A stretch of DNA of 64,000 bases from Nissolia schottii (Eukaryota > Streptophyta > Magnoliopsida > Fabales > Fabaceae): contig QANU01028958.1 of assembly GCA_003254905.1 (NCBI GenBank), positions 1 to 64,000 on the forward strand. The letters are read 5' to 3'. Numbering within the stretch: the first letter of the stretch is position 1; the number at the start of each line of letters is the position of its first letter. Below, piece after piece: positions 1 to 9,100 of the stretch. The notes under the pieces are model-generated. The model saw nothing but the letters and a program-made list of their open reading frames with translations. It searched no databases and was not told where the DNA came from. Made by a program: the position numbers and the translations under genes.

Positions 1-1509
1 TATCCTCATCAAATTATTAGCAACACATTCAAGTTCATTTCAAGGCATAAAACACATATTATCTGCATTTTATCACATATTCACAATAACCATAAATGGA
101 TCACCAAGGAGGTGATTTATGCATAGTTATCCACTTGTAGAAAAACCTGGTGGTGGTGAGTGAGACTTGGAGTGAAAATCCTTAGAAGCTTTGGTGCCTT
201 CCAAGCTTTTGACCACTTTTTCCCAAGAGAAACTTGAGAGAAACCATGGGTAAACCCACGGTTTTGAGGAGAGGAAAATGAGGGAAATTTGTGAGAAGGA
301 GGGTGTTGTTCTTAGAGTTTTGTAAGGAGAATGAAAGTACGCTTTTATGGGAGAATTGTGGAGTGATTTTCTTGGTTGGCTTATGGAAGAGGATGAAGCT
401 AAAGATGAGAGGATTTTAGAGGTATGAGACTTGGTTTTGTGAAGCTTGGAGACAAGGTGAGGATGCTCAAATATTTTTGAAGGCCAAAGGAGTGTGCTTG
501 GGCTTGCTTTGGTGTGGATCTAAGGAGTATGTTGAGGATGAAATCCTCCTCCAAGAGCTAAAAGCTCCCACGGTTTTGGCCATCAATTTTGAGGGAAAAA
601 TGAGTTTAATAGTCAACATAGGTGATGTGATGAAGTATGGTGGTGATGGTAAGTAAGGCATGGTGATGGTAAGTGTGGAAGATTAAATTAAGGAATATGT
701 TTGTTGACTAGAAAATTCTAAAAATTCAACAAGTGTTGGCCATGCTTTTGGGCTAGAATTTAGTGGGGATTTGTCACTTAGAATATGGTTAGTGATATTG
801 TGTGGAAGTGTAAGAGTGTGTGATTGGACTTGATAAATTTTGGAGTGACTAAGCTTAATTTTTGGGAACAATTTTAATTGATATTTTGGGAAAATAAGGC
901 CACGGTTTTGTGGCTGATTTTGAGTGGGAATTAATTAAATTTTGGAATTTAATAAAGTTAGATGAATAGTAGAAAGTATGGGCATGAGTATGGCTATGTG
1001 TAAGAAAGCATGGTGATGGGAAATGTGGAAGCATGATTCAAGGGATATTTTTGACCAAAATTTCCTTCAAAAACGTGCAACCCTTCTCCTTGCTGCTGGG
1101 GAGATTTTATTTTCTCCCGGTCCCAGTTCGCTCATGTTTTATTGCTCGCAGTGTCGATACGTCGCGCATGGTCGTCCGAAAAATATTCCGTTTGAACCGT
1201 CGCGATCCTCTAATTCCCACCTACCTAAGGGTATTAATATTTAAAGGTGTTTGTGAATTTCTCTTCGGGAGATTATTTTCACGGACACCGTTTTGCGTGC
1301 CAAATTTCATCGGCGAACAANTGCGTGCCAAATTTCATCGGCGAACAATGACTGTTCGGTTGTCAGCCGAATTTTCTACTGCGACACGTGTAAATTCCTA
1401 GGGATATCTTAACTAGAATTTTCCATCTTAATTCTCTAATCATGCTTAGAAAATTAATTAATTATTTATGTTTACGAATATTTCTCTAAGGAAAAATCGG
1501 GATGTTACA
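1..1509 (+). mobile_element. Ty3/gypsy-type LTR (3' part), truncated by window start
   Basis: The segment ends in GGGATGTTACA (to 1509), the usual 3' end of a plant gypsy LTR whose 5' end would read TGTAACATCCC; the 5' end is outside the window. The stretch 1120-1420 is rich in CpG and short GC blocks set in AT-rich flanks, as in LTRs of Del/Tekay-type chromoviruses, a lineage assignment from memory of similar legume LTRs rather than from a search. No coding domain is present. A phrase (GCATGGTGATGG then TGTGGAAG) occurs at 658-683 and again near 1009-1034, showing internal duplication. A single N at 1321 is flanked on both sides by the same 27 bases, so the local length is uncertain. Confidence 0.5.
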
Positions 1510-1674
1510 ATCCCCACCCGCGTGACAGGTGAGACTAATCCCTCCCCGTTCTGAAGTCCAGTTAAGGGGTATACGACTGGCCTGTGGGTTTGCTCCATTC
1601 ACAAGGGGTAGGGATCGAACCCCTCCCACCTGCTTAAGGGACGAGAGTACTTAACCACTCACGCCAACCCGCCA
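1510..1674 (-). mobile_element. tRNA-derived SINE
   Basis: Read on the minus strand, the segment starts GGCGGGTTGGCGTGAGTGG and contains an internal RNA polymerase III promoter: an A-box-like TGGCGTGAGTGG (1655-1666) and a perfect B box GGTTCGATCCC (1611-1621), about 35 bases apart, as in tRNA genes. No acceptor stem closes and no tRNA cloverleaf can be completed, so this is a SINE head rather than a tRNA gene. The body runs to about 1510, where it abuts the LTR end. It lies directly after the second exon of the gene remnant at 1675-1996, which suggests insertion into that gene. Family name not recognised. Confidence 0.6.
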
Positions 1675-1996
1675 GGTTAGGGCCAAAACTCATTGACACA
1701 ACATCTTCCAACTACTCGCAAGTCAATGCTGCGCAGACCTTTGCCCATTGATTGGTCGAGCAGCGTGTCTCAATTTTGCACTGCATAAATTAAAATAATG
1801 TCTGGTGTCAAGACAGTTCACACACTTAAAGGGAATAGATGGATAAAGTTTAGTTGTATATTACCTTTCTGCTCTCAATGTCATCGCAGGTAATGTCTAT
1901 TAATGTCAAAGACTGCATGGGTGCTGGCTTGTGTAAATCCTTTTTGTCGGCGTCTTTATCGATAACCTTCCCTTTGTCTGATCGTGGAGGAGCCAT
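1675..1996 (-). pseudogene. 5' exons of a broken, probably transposon-borne gene
   Basis: On the minus strand, exon 1 (1996 down to 1865) opens with ATG and codes 44 residues beginning MAPPRSDKGKV, rich in Lys and Asp, ending at a good donor (AAAG|GTAATA). After a short intron with an ATGCAG acceptor, exon 2 (1780 to about 1675) continues in phase with a segment beginning CKIETRCSTNQW, meets an in-frame TAG, and then runs into the SINE. The style of exon 2 recalls the DUF1985-type proteins of plant Ulp1-bearing transposons, but this is only a resemblance. The upstream side (2028-2700) is the TGCACAAAC repeat island, which would be the 5' subterminal region of the same element. Broken by a stop and by insertion. 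Confidence 0.35.
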
Positions 1997-2027
1997 GTTT
2001 ACAACAATGAACAATCATCACGAATTA

Positions 2028-2700
2028 GAATGATGCACAAACATTAAATGAACACATGCACAAACTTTTCAGTAACCATTTAATTCAACAAATAAGAGTG
2101 CACAAACATTATAGGATAGGATGCACAAACTTTACTCTCGAGATGCACAAACATTATATAAATAGATGCACAATCGTTATCTACACAACAATTTAATTCA
2201 AAAGCTCTTAATAAAAAAGAGTGACAAACTATACGAGCAAGATGCACAAACATTACACGACAGATGCACAAACTTTACACTCATGGTGCACAAACATTAC
2301 ACACGTGAATAGAATAAGCATAAATATTTTACAACAAGAGCCTTTTAGCCAAAATGATGCACAAACATTTCAAATAAAAATGTACAAACTTTTTCGGATG
2401 GTATGCACAAACTTTAGATTTTAATAAAAAAGATTTCATTAACTATACAAATAAAAGTGCACAAACATTCCAGCAACCGATTTAAATGGCAAACTCATTC
2501 ACAAAATTTATACGACAGGGTGCACGAACTTTGTCAAATACAATGCACAAACATAATACACAAAGATGCACAAACTTTAGAGATAAGAAGTCAGAATACT
2601 CCAAACGTGAGATGCACGCAACTCACACACAGTGTACAAACTTTAGTATCCATAATGCACAAACTTTATACATATCCGTGCACAAACTTTATACACAAAT
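2028..2700. repeat. Island of about 19 dispersed TGCACAAAC(A/T)TT motifs
   Basis: About 19 copies of (A/G)TGCACAAAC followed by ATT or TTT occur in 670 bases, all in the same orientation, spaced irregularly by 10-60 bases of unrelated AT-rich sequence. Some copies are degenerate (TGTACAAAC, TGCACGAAC). This is not a simple tandem satellite: the motif is conserved while spacers are not. Such clustered short motifs are typical of subterminal regions of CACTA or Mutator-like transposons, where transposase binds. A second island with the same motif lies at 57855-58500. Confidence 0.7.
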
Positions 2701-2702
2701 GA

Positions 2703-3717
2703 CTCACTAACATTCTCGAAAAACAAAGATCGCGTTGAAATCGTTCTTAAACCACATACCTTCGAATAAAACTTGAAGAAAGATAAACAGATAACAAATC
2801 GACAAACGAACCCTAATCCAATAGTACAAAAACTAAAGAGTGAAGTATTCACCAGTGTTAGTTTTGGGGTGTGATCTTCATTTACTTTTAGTTAAACTTG
2901 TGCAGAGAGTACGATAGAGAGCAAAGAGAAATGAGAATGACAAGACTGAAGAGAGAAAAGAGAAGGATGAGTTTTGCAAAAGTGATAAAATGAAAACCGA
3001 ACGGTTTGCAATCAAATTTTTCTCGTAAGAAAGTGGAGAGCGTGAACATTTGACGCCTGGTGGTTATTATAAGTATGAATCTATAAATGATGTATAATGA
3101 GACTGCATAATGAGGAACGATTGCAAGTTTTTTTTTAAGGAATAAAAAATAAAAATCAAAATAATATTTGGTGAATTCCACTTACTTTTTGCCCACGATG
3201 AAAAATTAATTTCCTTCCTTTTTCCTTGCCTTCCTCTCATTTTTCACCCAAGAAAACTTAGTCTGAGAGACCCTTATGTAAGGAAGAAAGAATAACTCAT
3301 TATTAATACTAATTTTACACAGAAAGTCACCATTAAATTAAATGAAATTTGAACTGCACAACAATTTTCTACCGTTGCTGTTCTTTTCATCAAGTGGAGG
3401 CGCGCAAAACGCATCTTGATGATGATCAATTGAATGGAATGGAGCACACTTAAAACATAGATCATTGTCATGACCACATATAAAACGACCCATAGTTAAA
3501 AAGAAAAGAAGGATATAAAAGAAAAGAGAGAACACGTTCATGATATCTACACTGAGATTTCATTCTTCTAGCATACATTTTTCAACGCAAAACCCTTGTT
3601 GCTACAAAGTTACACACTCGTTAACATTTCCTTCCATCATATCAGAAACCAAAAGGCAGAAACTGATCCAGAACAGAAATACCAACATTCACAAAAATTA
3701 GAGAATTCAGAGACATG
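2703..3717. other. Spacer, including the 3' flank of MBF1C
   Basis: AT-rich sequence without a recognisable coding region. The part next to 3718 (about 3500-3717) should include the 3' UTR of MBF1C, which is transcribed leftwards. A 67-codon minus-strand reading frame at 3338-3541 begins with a hydrophobic stretch and has five Cys, but nothing else supports it as a gene. Confidence 0.4.
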
Positions 3718-4155
3718 CTATTTTCCGATTTTGCCCCTGAGCTTGACGCCGAGGACCCTCTCCATCTTGGCGAGCACGGCCTGGTTAGGCACCGCCTTCC
3801 CGTTCTCGTACTCCTGCACCACCTGCGGCCGCTCGCTGATCTGCTTCGCCAGCTCCGCCTGGCTCATCTTCTTCTCCAGCCGGGCCTTCTGTATGGCCTG
3901 CCTCACCTCCACGCCCACCCGCTCCAGCGCCGCGGGCTCCGTCCCTTCCTCCAGCTTCCTCGCGTTCAGCGCCGGCCCGGGCTTGTTCTTGTTCGAGCCC
4001 GCGTCGAACTTCTTGACCGTCTGTACCTCCGCCCCGGACCGCAGGGCTTGGTTCACTGCCTTCGGGTTGCGGAGGTCCTGGGCCTTGGTCCGTGACTTGT
4101 GCAGCACCACGGGCTCCCAGTCTTGCGTGATGGTTCCCGTTGATCGGGTCGGCAT
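3718..4155 (-). CDS. MBF1C: Multiprotein-bridging factor 1c (transcriptional coactivator)
   Basis: Intronless 145-aa protein. The N-terminal MBF1 domain (about residues 9-75, opening TQDWEPVVLHK) is followed by a cro/C1-type helix-turn-helix (about 86-140) with the family signature MSQAELAKQI and the VVQEYENGKAVPNQ turn, ending in a basic tail (KLRGKIGK). MBF1 proteins bridge TBP and bZIP or other activators; the plant c-type is a nuclear, heat- and stress-induced coactivator, is normally intronless and is about 145-148 aa, as here. The c-type call rests on the absence of introns, the diverged N-terminus (MPTRSTGTI) and the heat-shock element upstream. The coding region is far richer in GC than its surroundings, typical of intronless stress genes. 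The start is the only ATG consistent with the family N-terminus. No frame damage is seen. Confidence 0.93.
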   Translation of the reverse strand: MPTRSTGTITQDWEPVVLHKSRTKAQDLRNPKAVNQALRSGAEVQTVKKFDAGSNKNKPGPALNARKLEEGTEPAALERVGVEVRQAIQKARLEKKMSQAELAKQISERPQVVQEYENGKAVPNQAVLAKMERVLGVKLRGKIGK

Positions 4156-4261
4156 CGTGCTGATGGAAAATGAATGTAGAGACTGATTGAGTTGGAAGAG
4201 AAGGGGTATGAATTCAAGGTTGCTTAAATTTTGGCTAGGTGTTTAATTCGTGGAGAGATGG

Positions 4262-4300
4262 GTTATATATATAGGTGGTGAGTGTCTGGAACGTTCTATT
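4262..4300 (-). promoter_or_regulatory. MBF1C core promoter: TATA box and heat-shock element
   Basis: A TATATATATA run lies at 4263-4273, about 110 bases upstream of the MBF1C ATG. Just upstream of it, 4289-4296 is GAACGTTC, an inverted nGAAnnTTCn pair that forms the core of a heat-shock element. Further TTC/GAA-type half sites occur near 4338-4354. Heat-shock-factor control is known for plant MBF1C genes; binding here is inferred. Confidence 0.55.
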
Positions 4301-4698
4301 GTAAAGTACGAATTGGTTGGTTCAGCCATTCTTTCCTTTCTCTAGAGAGTTCCACTATGAGCGATGCCCCTTCTCGTTGATTCCGTGGCGCTCTAGAGTA
4401 CGTTTCCTTTCTCCGCAAGATGTATAACCATTTTTTTTAAGTACAATTTATATCTTATTAAAAATAATGACTAATCTCTCTATTTACTTTATTTTAAGAA
4501 AATAAATGTTGGGCACATTTAAAATTTTTGAAGTAAAGATCAAAGATTTCATACTTAATTAAAGAAAGAGAGAATTTCAATTATTTTATTGTGGTCTCGT
4601 GATTAAAATATATTTACTTTATTATTGAACACACTCTTTAAAAAAAAAATTGTTCGTCCCACCAACTTAAAGATATATTTGTATGTGATGGCTTTTAA

Positions 4699-5749
4699 GG
4701 TTTACCTTAAAAGTTTGATGAATAATTCACCTAGAGAATATGGTGGTCAATTTACATTTAGCAACACTTTAAAAATGTGGTTAAACATTTTTTGAAAAAA
4801 TATAGTTAAATTCATTTCCTATTTTATCCCCCCTCATAAAAAAACTCTTCACATTTCTCTTTTCTCCCATCGATCTCCTCTTTCTCTCTCTTAGACTCAT
4901 CTCGTTCGCCGTCGCCGCTGAGACAACTCACCGACGATGGCGGTTTCTCCTCTCTCTTGACCTGTTCACTCTATCCTTCTATCGGTTTGCACTCTCTATG
5001 TTCTCGCTCTCTCTCCACGATTCTTTTTTTTTAGATCTGTTGACGGTGCTGCCTCCATGGCCAGGCGACGACACTAGTTCTCTCTCCCTCTCTCTTAATG
5101 TGCTCTCTTTGTTTCTTTCTCTATCTCCCCCCTTAGGTTCCTTCTCTCTTTTCACTCTCCCTTTCCCTCTCGATTTCTTTTTCTCTTTCCTTTTTTCTCT
5201 GCACTATAGCTAGCCATTGCCATGACAGGTCGGCGGCGGCGGCGGTGAGCCCCCCTCTCTCTCTCACTCTTGATTCACTCTTTCTCCGATCTGTTTTCTT
5301 TCTTTTTCTCTCTCCACCAATCTGTTTAGTTTCTGGGGTGTGTGTGTGTGTGTGTTGTGTTTTGGATCTATTTAGTTTGGGTTGATTTTTTTGCAGGTAT
5401 GAATGTGTGGTTGTTTGGGGTGAAATCGGCGTGGTCGTTCAGCCAATGTCTGAAGTTTTGCACAGCCATGGGAAGAGGGTGCTTTGGGGCGAGGCGGTAG
5501 TGTACAAACGATGAGGGCTGTGGTAGCGGCGAAGACAGCTTTTATGTGGCGGTGGTAGGCGGTGTAAATGCAGAAGGCGCCACCGTGGTTGTAGATGAGG
5601 AGGGGGAGGGGAGAGGGAAAGAAGAGGGAGAAGAGATGAGTAAATATGTGGTAAAAAAGGGGTAAAGATGTCCATATTTTTGTAAAATATACTATGAACC
5701 AACTTTTTTTAGAAGGGTGAATCATTCACCAAAACTTCTAAGGTGAATC
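4699..5749. mobile_element. Candidate TIR element (about 1.05 kb) with gene-like interior
   Basis: The left end (from 4699, GGTTTACCTTAAAAGTTT) and the right end (to 5749) are inverted copies over about 35 bases with several mismatches; both contain ACCTTA(A/G)AAGTTT and TGAAT(A/G)ATTCACC. Inward of the ends, both sides turn into similar pyrimidine-rich tracts on opposite strands. The interior has GC-rich gene-like sequence (GCGGCGGCGG near 5230, a possible TTTGCAG acceptor near 5396, codon-like stretches on the minus strand at 5372-5725) unlike the neighbouring AT-rich spacer. This fits a Pack-MULE or similar element carrying a captured gene piece. No target-site duplication could be matched, so the class is open. 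Confidence 0.4.
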
Positions 5750-6020
5750 TCATTCATATTCTTTTGTCCGTGCTTAAAAGTGGGTTGTTAGGACTATGTA
5801 CACTTAACAATTTTCCCAAAGAATATACATCTTGTTCCTCATATCCCTCTCATCAAGCTCGACAGTGAACTTAGCTAATGAGGCTATTTCCCCATTGGCC
5901 CTTCAAGTAGCCTAATGGGATATTGTAGGCAGGAGTTAATTCGGCTTGCATCGTTTTACAATAGCCCAATTTGGGTTTCGAATTTCTACTTCATTCAGCG
6001 GGTGGAGCGCTGACACATTT

Positions 6021-6032
6021 TTTGGCGCCAAA
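6021..6032. promoter_or_regulatory. E2F-binding palindrome upstream of MSH7
   Basis: TTTGGCGCCAAA is a perfect 12-base palindromic E2F/DP consensus, 85 bases upstream of the MSH7 ATG. It is the only such GC-core palindrome I noticed in the spacer. E2F sites are established markers of S-phase genes for replication and repair, which fits the gene that follows. A (CT)n tract at 6090-6108 lies in the probable 5' UTR. Confidence 0.65.
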
Positions 6033-6116
6033 TATTTTCACACTCCAACGATACATTTCTACCGTGTACCCTATTATATTTCACAAAACCTCTCTCTCTC
6101 TCTCTCTTCTGAAAAA

Positions 6117-9100
6117 ATGAATCGCCAGAAATCCATACTCTCGTTTTTCCAGAAAGCCGCGCCGGAAGATAAAGCTTCCGGTGGCCGCCGAGCTCCCCAT
6201 TCATTGGCTCAGCATGCCAACCGTAATGTTACCGCTGCCGTCAACCAGCCGGCGTCCGCGGCGGATGTCAGAGGAACCGATACGCCGCCGGAGAAGGTGC
6301 CGCGTCAGGTTTTACCGGCGAGCTCCGCTTCGAACGGGAACACCTTTGCTCCGTCCCTCTTCGAGAGCATCATGCACAAATTCGTCAAGGTCGCTGACGG
6401 CGAAAAGCTTAGCCAGAGGTAATCATCGTATTTTAAGTTTTGATTCGAATCGTTCATAACCTTAGGGTTTTGTTTAATGGAAATACGAGAAAAAATGGTA
6501 TGTGTTTTTTGTTCGTAACATTTACATGTTTTATTCTATTGCTTGCGTTTCCATTGGCATCAAAGGGAAAGCGTTGATGCAATTTGTTTCAAATAAATTA
6601 TTAGAAATTAGAAAATGAAGTTATGATTGGAACTATTCAGTTAACTGATGCAACATTGTAGGTTGAATTGAAGCACGTTAAGCCATTTTAAAATTCAACA
6701 ACTGAATTTCACTGTTTAGCAAGTTAGATGGTACTGAGCAAACGATGCAGTTGGAATTGAAACTTGTAAATGCAAAGTGCTGTTTATTTTCTATATTTTT
6801 CTGCTACAATGATCTTATGTGCAATGCTTGTGCAGGAGCCAGTCATCAGATGACAGTTCACATAAATCATCTCCACCTTCAAGCAAATGTGCTGATACTA
6901 ACAGCAAAGGACTGCATAAGGAGGATGAAATGGCTTTTCAACCTTTGGTGAAAGACACTGCTGTAAATCTCAAGCAAAAGTCAAATCAGTTAAACATGGT
7001 GACTACTGAAATTGATGATTATATTACTGGCCCTGAAACCCCAGGAATGCAGCCTCTTGCTTCTCATGCAAAGCGAAGTCGAGAGGATGGATCCAAGTTT
7101 CGTTCCTTGATGGATTCTGGCAAACGAGTCCGATTTCTCGATGATTCACCGTTACTGAACTTGACTAAGAAGGAAGCAGAAGTGGCTAGCAAGTTTGAGT
7201 GGCTCGATCCTTCTCGTATCAGGGATGCTAGTGGAAGAAGGCCCAATGATCCTCTGTACGATAAGACGACGCTTTATATACCTCCAGAAGTTTTGAAGAA
7301 AATGTCAGCATCACAGAAACAGTATTGGAGTGTCAAATGTAAATACATGGATGTTCTGCTATTCTTTAAAGTGGTTAGTCAATCAAGTACTTTGAATATT
7401 TATGTCCTGATTCCTTTGGTTTATCTCATCATTTATTTATTTTTTTGAGTCATAATCTTTCATTGGTAATAGCCTGCATAATTAGTGGTCATGACAGGGA
7501 AAATTTTATGAGCTCTATGAAATGGATGCTGACATTGGCCATAAGGAGCTTGATTGGAAAATAACATTAAGTGGTGTGGGCAAATGTCGGCAGGTGATTT
7601 CAAGTTTACAGTTGTATAGTTCTTGATCTATTTTCCTATTGTTCTATCTTGAAGAGAGTGGTTGTTGCTTGCTGCTTTAGGTTGGTATATCTGAAAGTGG
7701 GATTGATGATGCTGTTCAAAACCTTGTTGCTCGTGGGTAAGAAATATGAATGGAATGAGATTTCATTTGATAGTTGATAAAAGTAAATGTGACGTACATC
7801 TGAAGTGGAGATTTTGTGTAGCATACAGATGCCCATACCTAAATCCAGATGGACTGGACCATATGCATTAAATCTTAATAATCAATTAACATGTCGATTT
7901 CCTTGTTAACTTGCTGAGGACTTAGTATGTTTTTTTCATTGTGAAGATATAAGGTTGGAAGAGTAGAGCAGTTGGAGACATCTGAAGAAGCCAAAGCTAG
8001 GGGAGCTAACTCTGTAAGTTTTTCCATGCTTTCGGACATCGGTTATGTTGGTTTCACTAAATTCATGTAGGTGTTTTTGTTAATTGGTTGTAGTTGACAA
8101 GTTTTGCTTCAAATTATGTTATTCCCCCATATTTTTTAACTGTATCTGTGCATAACTAGTGGGAGGTTATTCCAAGTCTCCGATCATGTCTTAGTTTATC
8201 CAATATGTTTACTTTATCCAATATGTTGCTGGCGACTTTTTTAGGGAGTTCCCAACTGATGTTACAGACAGAATTCTTGGCTGGAATGCTATTGTCATTT
8301 GAAAATATTCCTTTCCTGGTTGTTTAAGTTATTGAAACTGAATTCAGATCAGTCTTTATAAAATATGGTGTCCAGTATCCTTAATGCTTTTGAATTCGTA
8401 TAAACCTTCTTCCACAACCAAGCAAATTTAGATTTCCTTTTAGCATGGTGTTACTCTAACTGTTGGTTTGCAGGTTATTCTAAGAAAATTAGCTCAGGTT
8501 GTCACTCCGTCAACTACTGTGGATGGTAATATTAGTCCTGATGCCATTCATCTTCTTGCAGGTTATTCAAAGAAAATTAGTTCAGGTCATCACTCCGTCA
8601 ACCACTGTGGATGGTGATATTGGCCCTGATGCCAATCATCTTCTTGCAATAAAAGAGGTTTGCGTTGTTGTTTAGTTATTCATTTTTCTTATGCTATTAT
8701 TAGTATCTATAATTCATAGTTTGGGTTATTTCAACATGATCATGAATTGGTTTTTTTTTTTTCAGTGTATCAACAGCTTGGATAATGGTTTGGTTGTGTA
8801 TGGATTTGCTTTTGTTGATTGTGCTCGTCTTCGGTTTTGGGTTGGTTCCATTGATGATGATGCATCATGTTCTGCTTTGGGAAGTTTATTGATGCAAGTA
8901 TGTTTAGTGACCTCTTAATTTTACATATTTCTGATTTTGTTGTTAGTTTCTATGAAGGATCATTCAATTTTGCTAAACTCTAATCTAATTTGATTGTTGG
9001 CATTGGGATTTAGGTGTCGCCTAAGGAAGTAATATATGAAAGCAGAGGTGAACAATCTTATCTCTTTTTCCCTTAACTTTAATATGCGTCAATTCTGAAG

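Noticed and set aside
1605..1674. tRNA gene on the minus strand
   Set aside because: A and B boxes are present but no anticodon stem, acceptor stem or D-loop pairing can be completed; a SINE head explains them.
2028..2700. CRISPR-like array
   Set aside because: The repeated unit is only about 12 bases, spacing is irregular, and the genome is clearly eukaryotic.
3338..3541. Minus-strand 67-codon frame with a hydrophobic start and five Cys, like a secreted cysteine-rich peptide
   Set aside because: The Cys spacing fits no family I know, it lies in the region expected to be the 3' flank of MBF1C, and short frames with hydrophobic starts are common in AT-rich DNA.
4998..5213. Ser/Leu-rich plus-strand protein
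   Set aside because: It is the translation of a CT-rich tract without conserved motifs.
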